NCBI RefSeq assembly: GCF_000411255.1
Contig: NZ_KE150412.1
Span: 1,285,817 to 1,349,816, forward strand
Length of the DNA: 64,000 bases
Source: Paenibacillus sp. HGH0039
GTDB taxonomy: Bacteria > Bacillota > Bacilli > Paenibacillales > NBRC-103111
Direction of reading: 5' to 3'
The position numbers were made by a program, and so were the translations under genes. The notes beneath the pieces are model-generated. The model was given only the letters and a program-made list of their open reading frames with translations. It did no database searches and had not been told where the DNA came from. Shown here one piece after another: positions 1 through 9,496 of the stretch. The first letter of the stretch is position 1. The number at the start of each line of letters is the position of its first letter.

Positions 1-36
1 GGGCGGCCCGCAGGGGCAAGGCTTCGCGTCAATCAC

Positions 37-1023
<987 letters not shown>

Positions 1024-1060
1024 CCTAGATTCCGCCTCTCCCGTTTTTCCTGAAATAATG

Positions 1061-1630
1061 TCAGTGATTCAAAAAGGGCTGGATTTCCGCCTTGCCGGCG
1101 TGCAGATTATAGAACGAATCCAGCCGCAGGTCCTTGACCAGATACAGGAGGAGGTCATCGTCCACGCGGACCATCTCTCCGGCGGCCGCCTCCCGGTTGC
1201 CCGACATGAGGCCGTTGCCGTCCGGGACGTAGCCTCTCCTGCAGTAAATCCTCTGCGCCGCCCCGTAGTCCTTGTAGAGTCCGACTCCCAGCCCGATCCG
1301 GTGAAAATCTTCGCTTGCCAGCGCCTCGAACTGCTCCAGCAGTTTGGTTCCGATTCCGCTCCGGCGGTAGTCGGGAAAAACATTCAAATCATTGATTTCG
1401 GGAATCCGCCGGTCCCGGAAATACGCATACTCCGATTCCACCTTCAAATGGCCGCAGCCGACCAGCGTCTCTTCCACGAAAGCGAGCAGGGTGACACGGG
1501 TACCCAGCACATTTTCATGAAGGCACTGATCGTAGTAGGCGACCTCCCGGTGCAGCCCGTGCTTGCGGAAAGCCTGCATCCAGATCACCTTAAGCTCCTC
1601 GCTGTCGAGCGGCTTGACTAAAATATTCAT
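1061..1630 (-). CDS. GNAT family N-acetyltransferase
   Basis: A GNAT-fold acetyltransferase of 189 residues, predicted to transfer acetyl from acetyl-CoA to an unknown amine. The acetyl-CoA motif A is seen as [15 protein letters not shown]. The reading frame is open further upstream, but the ATG at 1630 is preceded by GAAAGGGTGGGGGC, a good ribosome binding site, and starts the conserved fold ([12 protein letters not shown]), so I chose it. The longer form would overlap the end of the upstream phosphatase gene. It is one of four GNAT genes in the first 6.3 kb; the substrate is unknown. Confidence 0.85.
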   Translation of the reverse strand: MNILVKPLDSEELKVIWMQAFRKHGLHREVAYYDQCLHENVLGTRVTLLAFVEETLVGCGHLKVESEYAYFRDRRIPEINDLNVFPDYRRSGIGTKLLEQFEALASEDFHRIGLGVGLYKDYGAAQRIYCRRGYVPDGNGLMSGNREAAAGEMVRVDDDLLLYLVKDLRLDSFYNLHAGKAEIQPFLNH

Positions 1631-1668
1631 GCCCCCACCCTTTCTGTATCCATTGCTGCTGTCCTCTT

Positions 1669-2241
1669 TTATTCCAGATGCTTCGTACAGTTGTATAAAC
1701 CGCAAGTCCAGTCCCGGTCATCCAGAACTAAAGTCGTGACCGATGTGTTCGTTAAATGTCCGTCGTACTCGGAATCGGGCAGCAAATGTTTCAGCATCGT
1801 CCGGATAAAGGAGCCGTGGCTGACGATCAGTATCCTTTTCCCCTTATGCCTGCTCAAAACCTCGTCCAGAAAAGAGCGGCCCCGGGTTATGACGCTTTCC
1901 GGCTTTTCTATGCCCAAGTCAAGCTCTCTCCATCCCGCACCCCACTTCGCGATACGTTCCTGCTCGGTTGTCCCCTCGATTTCTCCCCCGCCCGCTTCAC
2001 GGATTCTTTCGTCGCTCCACACCGGAATTCCGGCCCGGCCGCCGATTCTGTCCGCCGTCTGTTTTGCGCGGAGCAAATGGCTCGAATACACATAGTCCCA
2101 CTTCTCCGACCCGATCCGTTCCGCCAGCTTTTCCGCATCGGCCAGCCCGTCTTCATCGAGCGGAATATCCGAGCTTCCCTGCGCTCTTCCTTCTTTGTTC
2201 CAATGTGTACTCCCGTGCCTTATAAATCCGATTGTCGTCAT
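1669..2241 (-). CDS. Histidine phosphatase family protein (phosphoglycerate mutase-like)
   Basis: A 190-residue cytosolic phosphatase of the phosphohistidine branch. The N-terminal RHG motif (residues 8-10, GFIRHGSTHW) carries the nucleophilic His9. The acid residue region REAGGGEIEG is near residue 83 and the second catalytic His sits in VSHGSFIRTM near residue 142. The length fits small broad-specificity phosphatases rather than glycolytic mutases. It precedes a GNAT gene on the same strand with 38 nt between stop and start, so the two may be co-transcribed. The substrate is unknown. Confidence 0.9.
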   Translation of the reverse strand: MTTIGFIRHGSTHWNKEGRAQGSSDIPLDEDGLADAEKLAERIGSEKWDYVYSSHLLRAKQTADRIGGRAGIPVWSDERIREAGGGEIEGTTEQERIAKWGAGWRELDLGIEKPESVITRGRSFLDEVLSRHKGKRILIVSHGSFIRTMLKHLLPDSEYDGHLTNTSVTTLVLDDRDWTCGLYNCTKHLE

Positions 2242-2272
2242 GTGTACCGCTTCCCTTCCTGGTTAAAAAAAA

Positions 2273-2671
2273 CTATCCTTCCCGGACCAGCCATGTCTTC
2301 GCAACTTCGGGATCGCTGAAAAACGAGACAGGGCGTTTTAAAGGCGGATCGAGCCTGTTCAGCCTTTTCTTTAATTTGAGCTTGCTCCCGAAGGAACAGC
2401 CCACGAGGGTCAGCTTGTAAATATGCGCGTTAAGACGTCCGATATGGTCGACAAAAGCCGCGATAACGTCATCACTCAGTCGTGTTTCGTAAAAATCGAC
2501 CCAAATTCTCAATTTCTGGCTTCTCTGCCCGATAAACTGTTCTTCCTCCAGCATCAGCTTGAACAGTCCTGCCTCATCTTGGAAGAAGCTCCCGTACTTT
2601 AAGCAGTGAATCTCGCCCCCTTTATAGTAATACGGAAAAAGGGAACCTCCCGGCGATTTGATACTGTACAT
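2273..2671 (-). CDS. Conserved hypothetical protein, STAS-like fold suspected
   Basis: A 132-residue cytosolic protein that I do not recognise. The frame is open further upstream, but ATG at 2671 follows GAAGGAGGCAGCGGA, an excellent ribosome binding site, so the protein begins MYSIKSPGGS. The alternating hydrophobic strands and helix in the second half (KLRIWVDFYETRLSDD, then HIYKLTLVGCS, then PVSFFSDPEVAKTWL) resemble an SpoIIAA/STAS-type alpha-beta layout; that is inference from pattern only. It lies 31 nt upstream of the phosphatase gene and may share its transcript. Confidence 0.6.
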   Translation of the reverse strand: MYSIKSPGGSLFPYYYKGGEIHCLKYGSFFQDEAGLFKLMLEEEQFIGQRSQKLRIWVDFYETRLSDDVIAAFVDHIGRLNAHIYKLTLVGCSFGSKLKLKKRLNRLDPPLKRPVSFFSDPEVAKTWLVREG

Positions 2672-2752
2672 TCCGCTGCCTCCTTCTGTTCGTCGTAATA
2701 AGCGGGTCATCCCGCGCCTCCGGCCTGTACCCTCCATCCGGCTTGCCGGGAA

Positions 2753-2795
2753 TAAAAAAGACGAGAAAACCTGCCTTGTCTTAGGTTTAGTCGTC
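2753..2795 (-). terminator. Rho-independent terminator after the DinB gene
   Basis: An interrupted stem pairs GACGA...AAACCT with AGGTTT...TCGTC and, on the minus strand, runs into TTTTTT. It sits 58 nt past the DinB stop codon. Confidence 0.65.
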
Positions 2796-2853
2796 TGGTC
2801 TTTGCCCGGAAGCCTCTTCAGTCGTGCGATGGAGTAAACCTGCCGTGGATAGC

Positions 2854-3375
2854 TTACACGATACTCAGGTATCTCTCTTGAATAATGTGAATATGATGCC
2901 GCTCGTGTCCGGCTATGATCGCCGCGAGCGCTCTGGCGGATATGAGGCCGTTATTGGCCGTTCCCGTCCGGAGCCAGGCTTCCTCCATAATGCCGCGCAG
3001 TAAAGTCAGCGTGGAGCAGCGGACGGCGGAGTAATCCTTGAGAATGTCGGACAGGCCGCTTGCCGCAAAAGACGCCCCGGCCATATACTCATTCTCGTCA
3101 TAACCCGGAAGCGGCGTCCGGTCCCCTCTCGCGATACAGAGCATGCGGTAGGCCATGATCCGTTCCGTATCCGCCACGTGGCCCAATACTTCCTTGATGC
3201 TCCACTTGCCCGGAGAGTACTTGCGGTCCCCGGTTTCTTCCGTAAGGGACTGCATCAATTCGGTCGTGGTTTGAAGCTGTTCGACTAGAATCTCGGCAAG
3301 ATTGCCCTCTTGAACCAGCTTAACGTAAGTTTCATAGTACGCCGGATATTCTCCAAGCGGCGGTTTTGTAAGTAT
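2854..3375 (-). CDS. DinB family protein, apparent ATA start codon
   Basis: A DinB/YfiT-type four-helix-bundle protein, a family of putative metal-dependent hydrolases or thiol transferases. Metal-binding histidines are visible in KEVLGHVADTERIM and HERHHIHII. The first ATG in frame (3258) would lose the first helix. The frame stays open upstream and encodes a typical family N-terminus (TKPPLGEYPAYYETYVKLV). No ATG, GTG or TTG lies between the upstream stop and 3258 in that frame. A strong AAAAAGGAGTGA sits 4-7 nt before an ATA codon at 3375, so I place the start there (173 residues). A point mutation or sequencing error in an ATG is the alternative. It follows the GNAT gene by 14 nt. Confidence 0.75.
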   Translation of the reverse strand: MLTKPPLGEYPAYYETYVKLVQEGNLAEILVEQLQTTTELMQSLTEETGDRKYSPGKWSIKEVLGHVADTERIMAYRMLCIARGDRTPLPGYDENEYMAGASFAASGLSDILKDYSAVRCSTLTLLRGIMEEAWLRTGTANNGLISARALAAIIAGHERHHIHIIQERYLSIV

Positions 3376-3389
3376 GGACTCACTCCTTT

Positions 3390-3833
3390 TTACTCCGGCC
3401 CGGTCAAATGTTTGACAAATCGGTAGCCGTTCACTTCATAACCCGATTCCTTGTAAAAGGAATGGGCTTTATCCCGTTTAACGCCCGAAACAAGCCAGCT
3501 CCCCTTGCACTCATGGCGAATGGCCAACTGTTCGGCATAATTCATGAGAATCCGGCCGATTCCTCTGCCTCTTTCCTCTTCGTCGACGACAATCACCGAA
3601 ATTTCCCCGTAGCGGGACACCTCTTCCAGATTCTCGCGGATTCTGAATCCAAGCGCTGCCCGTACCCGGCTGTTTTGCTCATATACGTACAAAGAATCGA
3701 AGGGACTGATTGCCACAAACTCCAGACGGTTTGCCATATCCGCTCCGGTGACTTCCCCGCCGCTCAGCTGCGACATAAGCCCGCTCAACGCAAGGCAGTC
3801 CCGCTCTTCCGCTTCCCTGATGATGTATGCCAT
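3390..3833 (-). CDS. GNAT family N-acetyltransferase
   Basis: A single-domain 147-residue GNAT acetyltransferase. The acetyl-CoA pyrophosphate loop is seen as EERGRGIGRILMNYAEQLA, followed by the typical AHSFYKESGYE segment that forms the last conserved helix-strand unit. It is cytosolic with unknown acceptor. It is followed 14 nt later by the DinB gene, whose ribosome binding site overlaps this gene's stop region, suggesting a two-gene transcript. Confidence 0.88.
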   Translation of the reverse strand: MAYIIREAEERDCLALSGLMSQLSGGEVTGADMANRLEFVAISPFDSLYVYEQNSRVRAALGFRIRENLEEVSRYGEISVIVVDEEERGRGIGRILMNYAEQLAIRHECKGSWLVSGVKRDKAHSFYKESGYEVNGYRFVKHLTGPE

Positions 3834-3845
3834 GCTGCCCTCCCT

Positions 3846-4283
3846 CTACAATCCGCCGTCTTCAAAAATCCATTTCTCTCCGAATCCCATCCCGTTCCCT
3901 GCGGGAGACTGGTTATGGATGTCATTCATAGTGTTGACTCCCCGGTACCAAGCAGTCCAAGTTAAATCATTTTTTAAGTAAGTGACCCGGTAAAGTTTAT
4001 TGTATTTACCCGCCTCGGCGGCGAACGGAGTTTTGTCGGAATCGTCCATGCTAATTTCCCGGATTTCCTGAACTTCTCCCCCGCGTGCCATAATAACTGT
4101 TTTTATTTCCTGTCTGAGAACTTGATCCATTAGGGCTACCATACCGAAAAAAACAGGCGTGTTTATGAGGAAGATTCCTATAATAATGCCTACAAACACA
4201 GCTTGCTTCTTACGGAACACCATGGCGAGAACAAGTCCGGTAACAAGCACGAGTACAAAAACGATTGTCAAAGCTGTCAACAT
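3846..4283 (-). CDS. Membrane-anchored hypothetical protein
   Basis: A 145-residue protein with two hydrophobic segments (about residues 3-22 and 29-52) and a soluble C-terminal part rich in charged and aromatic residues (VTYLKNDLTWTAWYRG). I do not recognise a family. The start ATG follows AAAGGAGCGAAGGGGCCGG. The soluble part probably lies outside the membrane, but topology is inferred only from hydrophobicity. It lies 12 nt upstream of the GNAT gene at 3833 and is probably in its transcript. Confidence 0.65.
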   Translation of the reverse strand: MLTALTIVFVLVLVTGLVLAMVFRKKQAVFVGIIIGIFLINTPVFFGMVALMDQVLRQEIKTVIMARGGEVQEIREISMDDSDKTPFAAEAGKYNKLYRVTYLKNDLTWTAWYRGVNTMNDIHNQSPAGNGMGFGEKWIFEDGGL

Positions 4284-4466
4284 CCGGCCCCTTCGCTCCT
4301 TTTCACAACATCAAGTCCGGACGCATACGGCTGAGGTCCGCGCAGGGATGCAGGGGTTGTTAGCTTTCTGCCGTTCACCTGTACTAGGATCGTACGCAAA
4401 TCTCCGGCATTTGTTTCGCTGCCGCCTGTAATTCCGCAAAACGGCCCGGTGAAGCAGCTCTCCTTT

Positions 4467-4670
4467 CTATTGCCCGGGTGGACCGGGTGGCCGATCCTTC
4501 TCCGAAGCCATGCGGTTCAGCGTCTCGTATATTTTGCGCAGATAGGCCGTAATCGTGATCAGACTCATCAGAATAAACCCGAGCATAATGAACGTGACGA
4601 CTTCCCCGGTAAAAAAAGAGACGACGGCCAGCACGACAACAAGCACGGTATTGATCACGTTGTTCGTCAA
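4467..4670 (-). CDS. Small two-segment membrane protein
   Basis: A 67-residue hydrophobic protein with TTG start (TTG ACG AAC) behind AAAAGGAGTTGGCAGC. Two transmembrane stretches are visible (VINTVLVVVLAVVSFF and VVTFIMLGFILMSLITI), followed by a charged helix and a proline-rich tail (RPPGPPGQ). No family recognised. It lies 48 nt downstream of the TPR gene on the same strand. Between it and the 3846 gene, 183 bases hold no convincing gene. Confidence 0.6.
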   Translation of the reverse strand: MTNNVINTVLVVVLAVVSFFTGEVVTFIMLGFILMSLITITAYLRKIYETLNRMASEKDRPPGPPGQ

Positions 4671-4718
4671 GCTGCCAACTCCTTTTCGTTGTATGCTTTT
4701 TCTATTTCAATCTGCGGT

Positions 4719-5201
4719 TCACTTCCAAACCCGATCTAATTTGTCGGCATAAAAAAGAATGGCTTTTTTATATGAAGCGATTCCTTCGTCCCCGCTCGTT
4801 TCGCCCAACTGCCGGAGCATAAGCTCCATGGCTTGCGCGTGTTCCCCCAGGTTATACAGCGTCATCGCGTAAAAAACCTGAAATTCCCGGGCTTCCGGGT
4901 ATTCCCGGATTGCCTGACGAAAGCACGTCCGGGCCGATTCGTACTCGCCCAGCGTCCGGTAAGTGCTGCCGAGACCGAGCCAGGCGCCCCGTCTCTCTTC
5001 GTCCGCGAGGCCAAGCTCCAGCGCCTTCGCATAAAAAGGCGCGGCTTCCTTTTCCAGTCCCATGGCGTCATGAATCCAGGCGCACTGGTACCAATTGGAT
5101 GGAACGAGCGGCTCTTCCCGGACAAGACCCAGCAGCAAAGTCTGTGCTTCCGCATGCCGCCCCGCTTCTCTCAGCCGGATGGCTTCTTCCAGCTTAGTCA
5201 T
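4719..5201 (-). CDS. Tetratricopeptide repeat protein
   Basis: A 160-residue soluble protein made of about four TPR units, for example GRHAEAQTLLLGLVREEP, KEAAPFYAKALELG and GEYESARTCFRQAIREYP, with the typical small/large residue spacing. Such proteins act as scaffolds for protein-protein contacts; the partner is unknown. The start ATG follows GGGAGGAAGAGGACC. It has no signal peptide. The GNAT gene upstream ends 37 nt away, so it could belong to the same minus-strand run. Confidence 0.85.
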   Translation of the reverse strand: MTKLEEAIRLREAGRHAEAQTLLLGLVREEPLVPSNWYQCAWIHDAMGLEKEAAPFYAKALELGLADEERRGAWLGLGSTYRTLGEYESARTCFRQAIREYPEAREFQVFYAMTLYNLGEHAQAMELMLRQLGETSGDEGIASYKKAILFYADKLDRVWK

Positions 5202-5238
5202 GGTCCTCTTCCTCCCGGTTGTGGTTTGAACAAGCCGG

Positions 5239-5718
5239 CTATTTAAGCCGGGGCCGGATGCTTTTATCGAAAACGCGCTGGGTTTTGACCGGCTCGAATC
5301 CCATCTGCTCGTAAAACGAAACCGTGTCCTGCCGGTTTACGTTCATCCTGACGCGCAGCCGGCCTAGTGCGGCGGAGCTTGTCCATTCCCCGCATCGTTT
5401 TACGAGTGACCGCCCGATTCCCTGTCCCCGGAATTTCCGGTCCACGATTAATCCCGCGATTTCGGCGAAGGGCTCGGATTCCAGCAGGCAGCGGGCATGG
5501 GCGTGAATCCAGCCGATGACCTCTCCATCGTATTCCGCCGTGAGGATGACGTGATCGGGCAGAGCCAGGATGTGTCCGAGCCTCTCCGCAAGCCGGTTTT
5601 CGCCGGCGGGATAGCCAAGCTGAGCGGACAGCCGGGCCATGCCGGGAGCATCGGAGACAACCGCTTGTCTGTACACCACGTCCCCGCTGTTTGTTACAAA
5701 AGCATCATATTCGGTCAT
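5239..5718 (-). CDS. GNAT family N-acetyltransferase
   Basis: A 159-residue GNAT acetyltransferase resembling aminoglycoside 6'-type or peptide N-acetyltransferase folds. Motif A is KFRGQGIGRSLVKRCGEW, followed by the TVSFYEQMGFEPVKTQRVF tail. The start ATG follows TAGGAGAACGTAC. It sits only 10 nt after the stop of the next GNAT gene, so the two acetyltransferases are likely translated from one message. The acceptor is unknown. Confidence 0.88.
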   Translation of the reverse strand: MTEYDAFVTNSGDVVYRQAVVSDAPGMARLSAQLGYPAGENRLAERLGHILALPDHVILTAEYDGEVIGWIHAHARCLLESEPFAEIAGLIVDRKFRGQGIGRSLVKRCGEWTSSAALGRLRVRMNVNRQDTVSFYEQMGFEPVKTQRVFDKSIRPRLK

Positions 5719-5728
5719 GTACGTTCTC

Positions 5729-6238
5729 CTAGATCAGCTTGTAATAAAAGATCGTCGTGTGCAGGCTCCCGTCGGACGATTTGGCGAAATGCGGGATGCG
5801 GCCCGCCTCCACATACCCGAATGACTTGTACAGCTTGTTGGACGCGTCTCCTTCACGGGTATCCAGCACCAGAAGCGACCTTCCCTCCTCCGCCGCCGTT
5901 TTCTCCAAAGCCTGCATCAGCATATGAGCGACGCCCTTTCTGCGGTATTCGGGATGAACCATCAGCTTGACGACTTCCGCCCGGTGTGCGGCATTTCTTT
6001 TCATCGCCAAGTGTAGCTGGACGGTCCCGACAATTTTGCCGTCGCATACGGCGTTCCAGGCCAATACGCCGGGTTCTATCACTTTTTTCCAGTAAGTGTT
6101 CGCGTCATCCCAGCTCAACGGCGGCAAAAATCCGATCGAAGCTCCATCCTCCACTACCCGGATCAGCAGCTCGGTCAAATCGTTCAGAACGCCCGCCTCC
6201 ATCGATTCCAGTTCATGAATCGTCACTCCATGTGTCAT
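5729..6238 (-). CDS. GNAT family N-acetyltransferase
   Basis: A 169-residue GNAT acetyltransferase. The frame is open upstream, but ATG at 6238 is preceded by GGCCGCAAGGAGGTTCACGACT and starts the conserved fold (MTHGVTIHELE). Motif A reads PEYRRKGVAHMLMQALE, and LDTREGDASNKLYKSFGYVEAGR matches the C-terminal half of the fold in two stretches. It resembles acyltransferases annotated as toxin or drug acetylators, but the acceptor cannot be told. It precedes the GNAT gene at 5718. Confidence 0.87.
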   Translation of the reverse strand: MTHGVTIHELESMEAGVLNDLTELLIRVVEDGASIGFLPPLSWDDANTYWKKVIEPGVLAWNAVCDGKIVGTVQLHLAMKRNAAHRAEVVKLMVHPEYRRKGVAHMLMQALEKTAAEEGRSLLVLDTREGDASNKLYKSFGYVEAGRIPHFAKSSDGSLHTTIFYYKLI

Positions 6239-6305
6239 AGTCGTGAACCTCCTTGCGGCCTTCGGCCGTATATTTTGACGTGATTCATGCGTGTTTCCGT
6301 CCCTT

Positions 6306-7307
6306 CTACAACGTATAAAAAAGGCTACGGTCCTCAAGAAAAGGAACGCAGTAATTTTTGCAAAAAGCAGGCATCCTCTCTTTCATCCACGGATGCTTGT
6401 CGGGATTATGTAAGTGAAACGAATAAAAACCGAAAATCGACAGAAGCATAAACCCCTCCAACAGATCGAGCCGCTCCGTAACGGCGCCGGGCCGGACAAG
6501 CGAGTAACCCTCCAGCAACGAATCCCTCAACTCGGTTTTCATGGTGAGCGCGCAGCCCGCCAGATCATACCCGTAATACCCGTGCCCGAACAGGCAGAAA
6601 TCAATGAGCGAAAAGCCCTGCTCCGTCACGATCAGGTTGCCTTTATTGATATCGGCGTGAATCAGTCCCCAAGAACTCCCGGACCGGCTGTGCCGTTCAA
6701 GCTTGTCCGCTATGCGCGTAAACGTCCGTCCGACGATCTCAAGGTCCTCTTCCCTGAAAAGGTCCATGGACAGCCCCGACCGGATTCGTGCAAGCATCTC
6801 CTCATTCTGTTCCACACCCGCGTAGCGGGGTCTCCTCAATTCGGCAGCCCCGGCGTATGTTTGCGAAAATCGGTGCATGATACCGAGCTGCCGGCCGAGC
6901 CCTTCCACCATCTCCCGCGAAAATGACTCTCCATGCCCGACATCCCGGCCTTCGATCCATTCGAGGAGGGTACAAAAGACGCCGGATTGGGCTCCGGATT
7001 CCGCACCAAGGTTCACAGACGTTACCCACTCGCCCGCATGGCTTGCGACCGGTTTCTGCACCCGCATTCCCGTAGCGGCGCCAAGATCCGCCAGCCACTG
7101 CATTTCCGCATGCAGCCCTTCCCGGGAATGCTGCAGTCCGTGCAGCTTGTCCGTAACCGGTTTATGTATCCGGAGCAGGTAAGATTGTCCCGTGGTGCCG
7201 TCCGTTACCCGGTAGGTCATGTTTTCGTTGTGCCGGATAAACCGTACGGACGGTTCACGGACCGGGTAAGCGGCCAGAATAGCGGACAGCGGGACCTTTT
7301 CATTCAT
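6306..7307 (-). CDS. Phosphotransferase of the APH / kinase-like family
   Basis: A 333-residue cytosolic small-molecule kinase of the aminoglycoside phosphotransferase fold. The catalytic loop is seen as LIHADINKGNLIV (HxDxxxxN, around residues 216-228) and the metal-binding Asp in FSLIDFCLFGHG. The N-lobe contains a strand-glycine pattern and Lys/Glu pair less clearly. The length and Y-G-Y-D-L motif fit homoserine-kinase or CotS-type members rather than classic resistance enzymes. The start follows AAAGGGAGAACATTC. It stands alone; the substrate is unknown. Confidence 0.85.
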   Translation of the reverse strand: MNEKVPLSAILAAYPVREPSVRFIRHNENMTYRVTDGTTGQSYLLRIHKPVTDKLHGLQHSREGLHAEMQWLADLGAATGMRVQKPVASHAGEWVTSVNLGAESGAQSGVFCTLLEWIEGRDVGHGESFSREMVEGLGRQLGIMHRFSQTYAGAAELRRPRYAGVEQNEEMLARIRSGLSMDLFREEDLEIVGRTFTRIADKLERHSRSGSSWGLIHADINKGNLIVTEQGFSLIDFCLFGHGYYGYDLAGCALTMKTELRDSLLEGYSLVRPGAVTERLDLLEGFMLLSIFGFYSFHLHNPDKHPWMKERMPAFCKNYCVPFLEDRSLFYTL

Positions 7308-7403
7308 GAATGTTCTCCCTTTCCATCGGTTCTTCTGTATGTCCCTTCCATATATACCTTATATACCTTCGATGTGCACATTCGCCTTCCTCTTTCCGGG
7401 TCA

Positions 7404-7448
7404 TAAAAAAAGAGGATATCCGAACCGGTAAAAGTCCACATATCCTTC
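7404..7448 (-). terminator. Probable terminator after the P/G-rich protein gene
   Basis: On the minus strand AGGATAT pairs with ATATCCT around a loop of about 20 nt and is followed by CTTTTTTT. It lies 37 nt past the stop at 7485. Confidence 0.55.
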
Positions 7449-7484
7449 CTAATGATACCTACCGTATGAGCGACCCGCTTAGTT

Positions 7485-7940
7485 TTAGAAACAAGTGTAC
7501 GAGCTGATCCGCCGCAGATCGATTCCGAAATAGACCCAACTGAACCCCGTCCACCGGAAGCCGGCCACCGAAGTGCGGCCGACAAAAGTCGGGAAGTACC
7601 AGAACCGCGTGCCGTCATTCAACCAGATGAACGTATTGCGGAACAGACAGCCGACGATGCCGCCCGGGTCAACCGCAAAGGGAGCCACCTGCGGCTCGAA
7701 CTGCGGCGGGGGCGCCGTCGGCGCCTGCTGGCCGGGGCTGCCCCCCGGGAATCCCGGAGGCCCCGGAGGAGGCGTGCCCGGTCCCTGTTGTCCCGGAAAC
7801 GGGAAGAACGGCCCTTGGCCCGGTCCGCCTCCCGGTGACGGAAAGAACGGCCCCATCGTGCCGAACGATCTCTGGCCGTCTTGAGTCCCCTGACTTCCTT
7901 GCGGCTGTGTAAACGATCCTTGAGGGAAGAAAAATCCCAT
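7485..7940 (-). CDS. Pro/Gly/Gln-rich protein with conserved aromatic C-terminal domain
   Basis: A 151-residue protein. Residues 1-90 are low-complexity, rich in Pro, Gly, Gln and Phe (GPFFPFPGQQGPG). The last 60 residues form a compact, Trp/Tyr/Arg-rich domain (FIWLNDGTRFWYFPTFVGR, then GFRWTGFSWVYFG, then GIDLRRISSYTC). I have seen this C-terminal pattern in Bacillus and Paenibacillus proteins of unknown function; a spore-coat or surface role is plausible but is inference. No signal peptide is visible. The proline codons make the opposite strand open as well. Confidence 0.75.
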   Translation of the reverse strand: MGFFFPQGSFTQPQGSQGTQDGQRSFGTMGPFFPSPGGGPGQGPFFPFPGQQGPGTPPPGPPGFPGGSPGQQAPTAPPPQFEPQVAPFAVDPGGIVGCLFRNTFIWLNDGTRFWYFPTFVGRTSVAGFRWTGFSWVYFGIDLRRISSYTCF

Positions 7941-8025
7941 GCTGCTTTCACTCCTCTTCCTTAAGTAGGCTCCTATACTGTATGCCGGGACGGATGCCGG
8001 GGACTGGGCGGAAGCGGATTAAAAT

Positions 8026-9054
8026 TTACGGAGACCGATCTGCCTGCAGGCCGATACCATTCAGGCAGTCATATACGGTGTTACCGAACGTTCGAATGTC
8101 ATCCAGGTAATTGTAGCCGCCGGGATTCGGTCCTGTCTGGTTATACATCCGAACCGCAACGGCTTCCTTCTCGGGAATAACAAGACAGGCGCAGCCCGTA
8201 CTTCCGAGAGATTGATAAGAACCGACAGGAAGCTCTTGACCCAGTTCCGTCAAGGATCGCGGCCGGTCCTGCACGAACCAGAAAAATCCGTTTCTCGGCA
8301 GAGCTTCCCCGAGCCCTTCCGGACTGATGATTTCGGCGGTCTGCTCCCATACCGGACGAGGGACCAGCTGCATCTCGTTCCACATGCCTTTGGACAGATG
8401 AAGCTGTCCCCAGAAAGCAAGCTCTCTGGCGCTGACGAACATGTTTATGTCTGTGCCTTCATCGCTTGAATAAGCTTCATTCAGCCAAACGAGCCCGTCC
8501 GTTTTGTGTTTGCGCCAGCCCGTTTCCGTAAATCCGCCGGGACGGAATACCTTTTCGTTCAATAGCTGTGCAAGAGGCTTTCCGAACACTTCTCCGATCA
8601 TGCGGATCAGCAGGTTAACGCCCACATTGTTGTAAGCCCAGTCCGCTCCGGGAGGAAATATCCGCTTTTGCGGACTCGCAAGACCGTGCGTGTGGGTGAG
8701 CAGATGCCGGATCGTCGTGCCTGCCAGCAAGGCGCCGTCCGGATCGGCCATATAGTCCGAAACCGGATCATCCAGGCCGCCGATCCGTCCCTCGTAAATG
8801 GCCAGAGAGACGGCGAAGCCCAGGTAGGTTTTTCTTACCGAAGCGACGTTAAATCGGGAATCCGCCCCGACCGCACGACTGCCTGGAGAGAAGCCGTGTG
8901 TGCCCGAGTACCATTCGTTAACGACGGTTCCGCTATGCAGAATATAGACGGCGGCCGCCGAAGCCTCAATCTTCTCCTTTACTTCGAGGACATATTGATT
9001 CAGCGGAGAAAATGCATCTCTGCGGCGAAGTTCAAGACTCTGTTCGTTATCCAT
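8026..9054 (-). CDS. Serine hydrolase, class C beta-lactamase fold
   Basis: A 342-residue protein of the beta-lactamase/penicillin-binding fold (esterase EstB or D-aminopeptidase-like). The SxxK motif is Ser72-Val-Arg-Lys75 in NVASVRKTYLG and the YxN motif is Tyr141-Asn-Asn143 in WAYNNVGVN. The third motif reads SLGSTGCACLV, so the usual H/K-x-G is replaced by S-T-G. There is no N-terminal signal peptide, which suggests a cytosolic esterase or peptidase rather than a secreted beta-lactamase. It stands alone with a gene-free AT-rich upstream region. Confidence 0.88.
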   Translation of the reverse strand: MDNEQSLELRRRDAFSPLNQYVLEVKEKIEASAAAVYILHSGTVVNEWYSGTHGFSPGSRAVGADSRFNVASVRKTYLGFAVSLAIYEGRIGGLDDPVSDYMADPDGALLAGTTIRHLLTHTHGLASPQKRIFPPGADWAYNNVGVNLLIRMIGEVFGKPLAQLLNEKVFRPGGFTETGWRKHKTDGLVWLNEAYSSDEGTDINMFVSARELAFWGQLHLSKGMWNEMQLVPRPVWEQTAEIISPEGLGEALPRNGFFWFVQDRPRSLTELGQELPVGSYQSLGSTGCACLVIPEKEAVAVRMYNQTGPNPGGYNYLDDIRTFGNTVYDCLNGIGLQADRSP

Positions 9055-9381
9055 GGGTCATCTCCTTCCCGGACTATCTCTTTATCACGGTATCACACTT
9101 CCAAATTCAGCTGGCGAAGCTTCCATCTATATGAATTCCTCTTGTGAATATAAATTAACATTAGACTCGGGCAATAATACTGGAGGCTCTCCATTTGAGG
9201 CTTTTCAGGCTGTCGAGAAACGTTTTTACAAAGTTCCAGGCGCTTTTGTGATATTTTCCGAGAAATTCCCAATCCATAAACGGATAATTATACACAATGA
9301 AGTAATATCCTGATATATGTAAAATTTAATTGCATTCCAATAATACCCTATAGGCGGTTTTACGTGAAGTCTCGGCAGTCT
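9055..9381. other. Gene-free AT-rich upstream region
   Basis: No supportable gene on either strand. The stretch is markedly AT-richer than the hydrolase gene and presumably holds its promoter, which I cannot pinpoint. Confidence 0.5.
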
Positions 9382-9424
9382 AACAAAACAAGCCGGCCCC
9401 GATACGGTGCCGGCTTGTTTTGTT
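9382..9424. terminator. Strong bidirectional terminator
   Basis: A perfect 16-bp stem (AACAAAACAAGCCGGC with its complement) closes an 11-nt loop, with A-runs on one side and T-runs on the other. It terminates the YHYH peptide gene on the minus strand. Confidence 0.85.
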
Positions 9425-9496
9425 TCTTTTCGTTGCTTACTTAATGGGGGATTGGCCTTCATGGAAACCGGTTAAGTTTCTACGCAAATGGGCCTG

